Below, in pieces: positions 53,233-59,905 of a DNA stretch of 64,000 nt (positions are counted from its first letter, which is position 1; every line of letters starts with the position of its first letter). The notes under the pieces were generated by a model that worked only from the letters and a program-made list of their open reading frames with translations, was not told where the DNA came from and did no database searches. Both the position numbers and the translations under genes were made by a program. Source of the DNA: Mannheimia indoligenes (lineage in GTDB: Bacteria; Pseudomonadota; Gammaproteobacteria; Enterobacterales; Pasteurellaceae); assembly GCF_036880405.1 (NCBI RefSeq), contig NZ_JBAJJM010000008.1:1-64000 (forward strand), given 5' to 3'.

Positions 53233-56200
53233 TTAAGATAAAAATCCGCCAACCCCTTTAAACTTCTCCACAAATGCCACGATTTTCTGAAAAACCGTTT
53301 GCTTTTTAGTATTATATTGTGGGTTTAGCGGGCTCATTTTAGGTAGAAGGTCATTTAAATCTGTACCATTTTCGCTAGCGTATTCTCGTTTAAGAGAGGT
53401 CATTATATACCGTTTTGCTGCATCTATATTTAAATTTTCGCTCTCAATTAAGTTCTCAGCCTCTCTTTTTTGCTCTTGCTGAGCAAATAGGAAAAATTCC
53501 TCAATAATAGTCGATTTATCCGGAATTTTATCTAAATCAGTTTGATGGATAAAATCAACAACCAGTCCTTCTTTGGCTCGGTTATCCAAACTCGAACGAA
53601 TAGTCCGGCGAATTTCCTCAATGAGTGCCGGTTTATTTTTGCGTTTTTTATTATGTTCAAAAATCAATTCTAAAATATAATCTAAATTGATTTCTTGTGA
53701 TTTTAATAAATCGATTTCAAAAACCACATCGCTCCAATCAATTTGAGATTTTCCAGCATTACCATTTTGATTTTGTTTTCTCTGCCATTCCCGAATATCA
53801 TTATAGGTTGAACGATAATCTTGTAATTTTCTCTCTGGCAAAATCACATTATTTCCAACAATATATGTGCCATCAGGCTCTTTTACGCTATTTTCATTCT
53901 GTTCAGTATTTTTTAACTCGTGAAATTCATCGTAATTATGCAACACATTTTCCAAACGCAGATATTCACCAAATAATTGGGTAAATGCTTTTTTATCATC
54001 CTCAGTTTCGAGTTGAGCAGGATCAGGGAATTTCGTTTGCAACGCTTTAACTACTTCTTTATAACCTCGATGATAATTTCCCTGAGCATCTTGATAACCT
54101 TCCATATATTCTTTAAAGCTGCGTTCTAATACCACATTACGCGTATTTTTATTACCAAATAAGGTAATGGCATTAATGGTATCTTGCTCTAAATCACGGA
54201 AAGTCACGATATTACCAAATGCCTTAGTCGCATCATAAATCCGATTTGTACGGGAAAAGGCTTGCATTAAACCGTGATAACGCAAATTTTTATCGACAAA
54301 TAAAGTGTTTAACGTTGGGGCATCAAAACCGGTTAAAAACATTCCAACCACAATCAATAAATCGATTTCCTGATTTTTAACCCGCATTGCTAAATCACGG
54401 TAATAGTTTTGAAATTCTTTACTTTCTACACCATAATTTGTTTTAAATAGACGATTGTAATCATCAATTGCCAAACTCAAAAATTCTTTTGCCGAACTAT
54501 TCATTGCGGTAGGTTCAAAAGTTTCATCAGCAATTTCACCAATCGCATTTTGTTCTTCATTTGCGGCAAAAGAAAAAATGGTTGCAACTTTCAACGGATT
54601 TTCGACCGATTGTTGTTGCAATTTAAACTGCTCGTAATACAGTTTTGCTGCTTCAACCGAACTTACGGCAAACATTGCATTAAACCCTTTTCCTGATGAA
54701 TTTAAACGGTGTGTTTTTTGCTTGAAATGGGTCAAAATATATTGCGTAATTTCCTTAATACGTTCTGGGTGTAATAACGCCTGTTTATTTTCAAGTGCGG
54801 TCAATTTTTCTTGATTTTTTTCACATTCAATCTCTTTGAATTTAGGACGAACATTATTGTAATCTACCTTAAATTTCAGCACTTTTTCATCACGAATGGC
54901 ATCGGTAATCACATAAGAATGTAACTGTGAGCCAAATACACTACCCGTATTTTCTGAGCCTAATGCATTACCTTTACTGATTAATTTTCCATCTTCTATT
55001 TTGTCTGGAAATATAGGCGTACCAGTAAATCCAAATTGACAGAATTTTTTAAATTTTTTCTTTAAATTCTTTTGTGCTTCACCAAATTGAGAGCGATGAC
55101 ATTCATCAAAAATAAATACCACAGGCTGTTTATAAATTGCTAAACTATCTTCTGATTTCATCAGGTTATTCAATTTTTGAATAGTAGTCACAATAATTTT
55201 ATTATCTTCTTTTTCTAAATTCCGTTTTAAGCCGGCTGTACTTTCCGAACCATTCACACTATCAGGCGAAAAACGTTGATACTCTTTCATTGTTTGGTAG
55301 TCTAGATCTTTCCTATCCACCACGAAGAAAACTTTATCTATAAAATCTAATTCAGTGGCAAGGCGTGCGGCTTTAAAGCTGGTGAGTGTTTTACCCGAAC
55401 CTGTGGTGTGCCAAATATAACCGCCGCTTTCTAAATTTCCCCAATTTTTAGTGAAATGCGTATTTTGAATTTTCCATAAAATCCGCTCTGTTGCGGCAAT
55501 TTGATAAGGACGCATCATTAAAAGCGTATTATTCACATCAAATACCGAATAATGAATCAACACATTAAGTAAAGTATTTTTCTGTAAAAACGTAGCGGTA
55601 AAATCTTTTAAATCCTTAATCAAAGTATTATCCGATTTCGCCCAATTCATCGTAAAATCAAAACTGTTTTTGTCCCGCTTAGTTGTATTGGCAAAATAAC
55701 GAGTATCCGTACCATTTGAAATCACAAAAATTTGTAAAAACTTAAATAACGAATTTTCAGTATTAAAACTCTCTTTGCTATAACGATGAATTTGGTTAAA
55801 GGCTTCACGAATTGCTACCCCACGCTTTTTCAATTCAATTTGTACCGACGGCAAGCCATTTACCAAAATAGTTACATCATAGCGATTAAGATGAGAACCT
55901 CTTTGCTCAAATTGATTGATTACCTGTACTTTATTACGGGCAATTTCTTTTTTATCTAATAAATAGATATTTTGGATACGACCGTTATCAAATACAAAAT
56001 CATAGATATGATCCTGATGAATTTTTCGGGTTTTCTCAATAATACTCTCTGAAGCTTTATCGAGATATTCATCAAGAAAGCGTTTCCATTCTGAATCTAA
56101 AAAATGCACATTATTCAAGCGTTCCAACTGCTCACGAACATTGTCTAATAAAGCCTGTTGCGAGTTTAAATCAGGACGATATTCATAGCCCTGAAATTGT

Positions 56201-56328
56201 AAATCAGCAATCAATTCTTTTTCTAAATCTGATTCGGTTTGGTAAGAATTCGGTTGCTCAATTTTTTCATATTTATCTAAAACGATGAAATGGTTGGTTT
56301 CGGTGATGGGGGTGGTTTCAAGATTCAT
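53233..56328 (-). CDS. hsdR: Type IC restriction-modification motor/nuclease subunit HsdR
   Basis: 1031 residues (EcoR124I HsdR is 1038). The PD-(D/E)xK nuclease has D151 and E165-x-K167 (RYDVTILVNGLPSVQIELKK), the same numbering as the EcoR124I site. The helicase motor follows with Walker A TTGSGKT (K313), FDECHRS (407-410), GFTGTPIF and the C-terminal FSRTNRIYD. It translocates and cuts DNA when HsdM2S1 meets unmodified sites. The ATG overlaps the end of prrC by 11 bases. All motifs are intact, so it should be active. Confidence 0.96.
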   Translation of the reverse strand: MNLETTPITETNHFIVLDKYEKIEQPNSYQTESDLEKELIADLQFQGYEYRPDLNSQQALLDNVREQLERLNNVHFLDSEWKRFLDEYLDKASESIIEKTRKIHQDHIYDFVFDNGRIQNIYLLDKKEIARNKVQVINQFEQRGSHLNRYDVTILVNGLPSVQIELKKRGVAIREAFNQIHRYSKESFNTENSLFKFLQIFVISNGTDTRYFANTTKRDKNSFDFTMNWAKSDNTLIKDLKDFTATFLQKNTLLNVLIHYSVFDVNNTLLMMRPYQIAATERILWKIQNTHFTKNWGNLESGGYIWHTTGSGKTLTSFKAARLATELDFIDKVFFVVDRKDLDYQTMKEYQRFSPDSVNGSESTAGLKRNLEKEDNKIIVTTIQKLNNLMKSEDSLAIYKQPVVFIFDECHRSQFGEAQKNLKKKFKKFCQFGFTGTPIFPDKIEDGKLISKGNALGSENTGSVFGSQLHSYVITDAIRDEKVLKFKVDYNNVRPKFKEIECEKNQEKLTALENKQALLHPERIKEITQYILTHFKQKTHRLNSSGKGFNAMFAVSSVEAAKLYYEQFKLQQQSVENPLKVATIFSFAANEEQNAIGEIADETFEPTAMNSSAKEFLSLAIDDYNRLFKTNYGVESKEFQNYYRDLAMRVKNQEIDLLIVVGMFLTGFDAPTLNTLFVDKNLRYHGLMQAFSRTNRIYDATKAFGNIVTFRDLEQDTINAITLFGNKNTRNVVLERSFKEYMEGYQDAQGNYHRGYKEVVKALQTKFPDPAQLETEDDKKAFTQLFGEYLRLENVLHNYDEFHELKNTEQNENSVKEPDGTYIVGNNVILPERKLQDYRSTYNDIREWQRKQNQNGNAGKSQIDWSDVVFEIDLLKSQEINLDYILELIFEHNKKRKNKPALIEEIRRTIRSSLDNRAKEGLVVDFIHQTDLDKIPDKSTIIEEFFLFAQQEQKREAENLIESENLNIDAAKRYIMTSLKREYASENGTDLNDLLPKMSPLNPQYNTKKQTVFQKIVAFVEKFKGVGGFLS

Positions 56329-57412
56329 TATTTACATCCTTCCAATAGCTATAATTATTAATTAAATGATTTAATAAATAGACTACAATATTCTTTTCGG
56401 CTTCTGTTGGCTCTGCCACTTCATCGTCGGTTAATGTTGAATGACTAAATCGGTTAATTTGTCTAGTATATAACTCTTTCTCATCGGGCAATAATTCAGA
56501 CCATTTTGCATAACCCAAAAAATTAGCAGTTTTTTCATAAAGATTCCGTAACAAAGTAAAGTGATACTTTTGAATCTCTCCATTTTTAATAGCTTCTTCA
56601 ATAGTTTTCTTTAAAAACAAATGATAAGAAAATGCTTTATTGGAATCTCCTTTTTTCTCATCTAGCTCAAAACTACCATCATCATATTTTTTAAGAAAAT
56701 AACCATTTTTCAAACCTAGCTCATTATATAAAACATTATAAAATAAGGTGTTATGTGTAGAGATAACAAACTTTAAACCTCTTATAGACTTAGTTAAATC
56801 TGCTAAATCAATTGCTAATTGTATTAGATGATTCTCATCTAATGAGCTAACTGGATCGTCTATGAAAATATACTGCAATTTATTAAAATCTTGCGTAGAA
56901 CGATCATTCTCGTCCATTTTCAACTCTTCGATCACTGATTTAAGTAGCGAGTAAAAAACACTCCATACAAAATTACTTTCCTCTCCTTTTGAAATTTTAA
57001 TATTTTCTTCTATATCATCATTACCTCTAGTAAAAGAAAAGGTAACTTCATTAAAGTCTTCACTAAATTTTGGTGTTAATTTATCATTGGTATAACGTTG
57101 AAAGTGAGTAATAATATTTTGATCTTGAGCCTGCTCTTTTAATACCCAGTTGGTGAAAGTATTTGGCTGAATTTTTAACTTAGGCTGACTATCTTCATTT
57201 AAATCATTATCCCAATAAAACAGATCTTCAGTAAATGCGTTATAGTAAAGAATGTCATTTCTTGCCACTTCTCTATTATTCTTAGGTGAAACTAACTCTT
57301 TGAATGCTCTTGAAAGTCTTGTTTTACCTGTACCATTGAATGCATAAATTAGTTGAACATTCTGCTGTTTGTCCCTTAGCATTGTTGCAATTTCAGTCAA
57401 ATCTTTACTCAT
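56318..57412 (-). CDS. prrC: Anticodon nuclease PrrC (guardian toxin of the type IC system)
   Basis: 364 residues (E. coli PrrC 396). The N-terminal ABC-like ATPase has Walker A AFNGTGKT (24-31), LYYNAFTEDLFYWDND (56-70), an ABC signature-like SKGEES (142-147) and Walker B IFIDDPVSSLDENH (182-195). The C-terminal domain carries R289, E293 (R-N-L-Y-E) and H324, spaced as the Arg320-Glu324-His356 triad of E. coli PrrC to within one residue. Known PrrC is held silent by its type IC partner and cleaves tRNA-Lys at the anticodon when phage disables restriction. Gene order hsdM-hsdS-prrC-hsdR is that of the prr locus. RloC is excluded: it is twice as long, with a zinc hook. Confidence 0.9.
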   Translation of the reverse strand: MSKDLTEIATMLRDKQQNVQLIYAFNGTGKTRLSRAFKELVSPKNNREVARNDILYYNAFTEDLFYWDNDLNEDSQPKLKIQPNTFTNWVLKEQAQDQNIITHFQRYTNDKLTPKFSEDFNEVTFSFTRGNDDIEENIKISKGEESNFVWSVFYSLLKSVIEELKMDENDRSTQDFNKLQYIFIDDPVSSLDENHLIQLAIDLADLTKSIRGLKFVISTHNTLFYNVLYNELGLKNGYFLKKYDDGSFELDEKKGDSNKAFSYHLFLKKTIEEAIKNGEIQKYHFTLLRNLYEKTANFLGYAKWSELLPDEKELYTRQINRFSHSTLTDDEVAEPTEAEKNIVVYLLNHLINNYSYWKDVNNES

Positions 57413-57427
57413 AATCTTACTACCTCA

Positions 57428-58627
57428 TTATTTCGGAAAATCCAATAACTGTTCCCGATAATACTCATACTGTTTCCGTCTTAATTCAATTTCTTTCGGC
57501 AATCCTTCGCTAATCGAATTAGTCAAGCGGTCAAATTTATCTAAAATTTCAACAATTTTTTGTTGTTCAGAAATTGGAGGAACTGCAATTGTAAATTTTT
57601 TTAGCCAGCCAGTATTCAAGTTTATTTTTGCAGAACCGTGAACACTTTTGCTAACTTGATCCCAAAATAATTTAGTGTTCATCCAATGTTTTACATATGT
57701 ATTTAAAATACCATCTTTAACTCTTAAATAACCTAGGCTAACAAAAATGCAGAGTTCATCTTCAACATCAATAATAACAGGATGACCAAGGTTAGAACCT
57801 ACTCTAGTAAAAAGTATATCTCCTTTCTTAGGTTTGGCATTACTCGTTATTTTATAATAGTCATCTTTAGATATATATTTTACATTTTTAAGATCTAAAA
57901 AATCATTTGACGTATTTTGAGCAGAAATAAATTTAATGCCATTGTCCACATAATTAGGTGTATATGTTAATCCAAGATAAATATCACAAACCTCTCCCAA
58001 AGACTTAAACACCACTTTACCACTCTGGCACAAGGCTTTGGTGATTTCGTTATACCCCCCCCTATCTAAATTTTGTGGGAATGTCAATAGAGTTTCTCTG
58101 TAATACTGATATTGTTTTTTCCGCAGAGCTAATTCAGCTTCCAGCGTAGCTTCCAGCTCGGTAAATTTGTCAAGTATTTTTACAATTTTTTCTTGAGTAG
58201 AGAGTGGGGGGATTGGAATTAACAAGCTAGATAAATCTTTTGGATAAACATGCGGAACACCAGAGCCTTTCTTTAAATTGAAGATCCATTGCTGCCTAGA
58301 TAATAAAAAGTGATACACATATTTTGTGATTAAGACTTCTAAATAGGGTTTTACTGAAAAAGCATCTCCTAAAAAAATTGGCTCATTCCAATACATTAAA
58401 AAACCAGCATAAGCTCCGCTACCTGCAACAGTAATCGTTTCTCCTTCTCTATTATAGTTCCCAGTATAATACGCAGGTTTTTGTCCACCACTAATAACAG
58501 GGATATTTCCTTCCGTTGTGTCTTTTGCAGTAATGACTTGTCCTCTTTTTAATTCAGCAACTTCCCCCAAAGGCTTCCAATCTACCTTAGCCCCATTTAA
58601 TAATTTCTCTATAATTCGATTACTCAT
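57428..58627 (-). CDS. hsdS: Type I restriction specificity subunit HsdS, with G8 tract between its halves
   Basis: 399 residues (EcoR124I 404). It has two target-recognition domains, each followed by a conserved helix: about 17-140 then IPPLSTQEKIVKILDKFTELE, and about 207-340 then VPPISEQQKIVEILDKFDRL. The two halves are internal repeats (WKPLGEVAELKRG versus FKSLGEVCDIYLG). A run of eight G at 58055-58062 encodes D188-R-G-G191 in the central spacer. Loss of one G leads to a stop about 30 codons on; gain of one G gives a stop within a codon or two. In the sequenced state the frame is open. It starts about 70 bp inside a leader duplicated upstream of the abi gene. Confidence 0.94.
   Translation of the reverse strand: MSNRIIEKLLNGAKVDWKPLGEVAELKRGQVITAKDTTEGNIPVISGGQKPAYYTGNYNREGETITVAGSGAYAGFLMYWNEPIFLGDAFSVKPYLEVLITKYVYHFLLSRQQWIFNLKKGSGVPHVYPKDLSSLLIPIPPLSTQEKIVKILDKFTELEATLEAELALRKKQYQYYRETLLTFPQNLDRGGYNEITKALCQSGKVVFKSLGEVCDIYLGLTYTPNYVDNGIKFISAQNTSNDFLDLKNVKYISKDDYYKITSNAKPKKGDILFTRVGSNLGHPVIIDVEDELCIFVSLGYLRVKDGILNTYVKHWMNTKLFWDQVSKSVHGSAKINLNTGWLKKFTIAVPPISEQQKIVEILDKFDRLTNSISEGLPKEIELRRKQYEYYREQLLDFPK
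58055..58062. repeat. G8/C8 mononucleotide tract in hsdS (candidate phase-variable site)
   Basis: Eight C on the plus strand, eight G on the coding strand, at codons 188-191 of hsdS, between the two target-recognition halves. One-base changes in either direction truncate the protein to roughly the first half. Confidence 0.9.
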
Positions 58628-58695
58628 TTTGCAAATTTTCCTGATTTTTATACCGCTTGTTTTATTGGATTAAAGCGAATGTGATTCGCCCCTAC
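58626..58695 (-). repeat. Direct repeat R1 (hsdS leader copy)
   Basis: About 70 bp upstream of hsdS. On the minus strand it reads GTAGGGGCGAATCACATTCG, then CAATAAAACAAGCGGTATAA, then AGGAAAATTTGCAAA. It aligns with R2 (59766-59834) with few substitutions and small gaps. It includes an intact uptake core and the hsdS ribosome-binding region. Confidence 0.85.
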
Positions 58696-58751
58696 GATGA
58701 TAACCGTTGATAAAATTTCAACCGTTTGTCAAGTCTTGACAATTTAAATTA

Positions 58752-58779
58752 TTGACCTTTGGATCCATTTCAGTATAAT
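58752..58779 (+). promoter_or_regulatory. Sigma70-type promoter for a small RNA
   Basis: TTGACC (58752-58757), a 16-bp spacer, then a perfect TATAAT (58774-58779) on the plus strand. No protein-coding gene lies downstream on that strand; a hairpin and T run follow within 75 bp. Confidence 0.72.
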
Positions 58780-58785
58780 GACCAC

Positions 58786-58849
58786 CAATAACTCCCCTAG
58801 CTTTGCCAACCCACGAGGTTGGAACTACAAGGTTGGGGGCTTTCTTTTT
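58786..58849 (+). ncRNA. Candidate structured RNA next to the Abi gene (abiF RNA-like)
   Basis: Predicted transcript of about 64 nt from the promoter at 58752-58779 to the T run at 58841-58849. It has a perfect hairpin CCAACC-CACGA-GGTTGG (58806-58822). A second GGTTGG (58831-58836) could replace the first in pairing with CCAACC, and CCCC (58794-58797) can pair with GGGGG (58835-58839), suggesting a pseudoknot or switch. It ends GGGGGCTTTCTTTTT like an intrinsic terminator. It converges on the 3' end of an Abi_2 gene. A conserved 'abiF RNA' class near such genes is known; membership here is by context and form, not by alignment. Confidence 0.62.
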
Positions 58850-59759
58850 AGGCTTTCTGCCATAATTTCCACTGACTCAAATCTGTCACAATACCCATTT
58901 GTTGTAAATTAATTGCATTATTTTCAACATTGGGAAATTCTTCCAAAAGTGCCAAAAATCTTGTTCCCCAAGTTGAATTTGGGCAAATCAAATCTAACAT
59001 ACGCTTCATTAAACAAAAATAGACAAAAGGCTGAGCAACATTAAGCTGTTTCCATTGTTCATCTGGTAAGCCTTTCAGATTTGCTTTGAAAATAATCGGC
59101 TTATTCCATAAACGGCTATGATGAGCGGAGACATTTCGGATAAAATTAAAAGCGTGCAAATACGTTTGTAAATGTTTCCCGTCTTTTAAGTGATAAATTT
59201 TAGCAATTCGGTCTTTATCTTTCGATAACATTCCCTTGTAAAGCATCGACATTGTGCCGAAATCCCATACTTCGCAGGCAGCCCAAATCGGTAAATCGCC
59301 ATAATGTTCTAAATGATGTTTAACAAAACTACTTTCTGATTCTCTATTGATTAGATTTTGATATTTATCTAACCATTTTTGATGTTCAAAGTGCGGTTCA
59401 AAATACTGTGATTTTTGATGAGCTAATGGTTCATATTTACCTAATTCATAGGCGATACTCACTCTTAAAGCAATTTCAATACGTTCTAAAGCATCAAGTG
59501 CTAACTGCCTGAGCTTTTTGTCAAAAATATACAATGCTTTTACATCTTCAAAGCGGCTATTAGGAATAAACTGGTCAAGCCGATTTTTAGGACTACTTGG
59601 ATCGATTTGCCTAAAAGAATACAAATAACCACTTAGCCGATAATAACCAAGGCTTTTCAAGTAACCTAAGGCTTTCTTTTCGTCATTAATCAACAACCCT
59701 CTTTCTTGTAAAAGAGCGAGTTGTTCATTAAAACTTTTCCAAATTTTCTGCTGCTTCAT
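58848..59759 (-). CDS. Abi_2/AbiF-family abortive-infection protein with HEPN motif
   Basis: 303 residues from the ATG at 59759; an in-frame ATG at 59789 would give 313. The family start is clear (KIWKSFNEQLALLQERGLLI, then LGYYRLSGYLYSFR), followed by LERIEIALRVSIAYELG and DLPIWAACEVWDFGTMSMLYKGM. The segment FIRNVSAHHSRLWN carries the HEPN ribonuclease motif R-N-x3-H (R208, H213). Abi_2 proteins abort phage infection; the HEPN motif suggests RNA cleavage. It sits between hsdM and hsdS with a candidate RNA at its 3' end, and is flanked by leader repeats. Neither start has a strong ribosome site. Confidence 0.85.
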   Translation of the reverse strand: MKQQKIWKSFNEQLALLQERGLLINDEKKALGYLKSLGYYRLSGYLYSFRQIDPSSPKNRLDQFIPNSRFEDVKALYIFDKKLRQLALDALERIEIALRVSIAYELGKYEPLAHQKSQYFEPHFEHQKWLDKYQNLINRESESSFVKHHLEHYGDLPIWAACEVWDFGTMSMLYKGMLSKDKDRIAKIYHLKDGKHLQTYLHAFNFIRNVSAHHSRLWNKPIIFKANLKGLPDEQWKQLNVAQPFVYFCLMKRMLDLICPNSTWGTRFLALLEEFPNVENNAINLQQMGIVTDLSQWKLWQKA

Positions 59760-59765
59760 ATGTAT

Positions 59766-59834
59766 AATTATTTGCACATTTTCCTTCATTTTATACCGAT
59801 TGTTTTATTTTGGGCGAATATGATTCGCCCCTAC
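59766..59834 (-). repeat. Direct repeat R2 (abi leader copy)
   Basis: It matches R1 upstream of hsdS: GTAGGGGCGAATCATATTCG, then AATAAAACAATCGGTATAAA, then AGGAAAATGTGCAAA on the minus strand. The uptake core is damaged here (CAATCGGT instead of CAAGCGGT). R1 and R2 bracket the abi gene and its RNA. Confidence 0.85.
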
Positions 59835-59896
59835 AGAATGACAAATCCTGACCAATGTGTATAAAATACCTTTGTAGGGGCGAATTACATTCGCCC
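59812..59896. repeat. 85-bp element with palindromic 24-bp terminal inverted repeats
   Basis: GGGCGAATATGATTCGCCCC (then TACA, 59812-59835) and its inverted counterpart TGTAGGGGCGAATTACATTC (then GCCC, 59873-59896) surround a 37-bp AT-rich core, just after the hsdM stop. Each end is itself a small palindrome (GGGCGAAT..ATTCGCCC). A half element lies in R1 at 58675-58695. It is REP- or MITE-like. Confidence 0.85.
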
Positions 59897-59905
59897 TCTC
59901 ATCAT

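Noticed and set aside
56318..57412. Identification of the hsd-linked ATPase as RloC or a generic SMC-like protein
   Set aside because: Only 364 residues, no coiled-coil or zinc-hook, and the PrrC triad spacing is present.
58786..58849. Region as merely the transcription terminator of the abi gene on the minus strand
   Set aside because: The T run follows the hairpin on the plus strand, and a near-consensus promoter precedes it on that strand; the minus strand lacks a U tail there.
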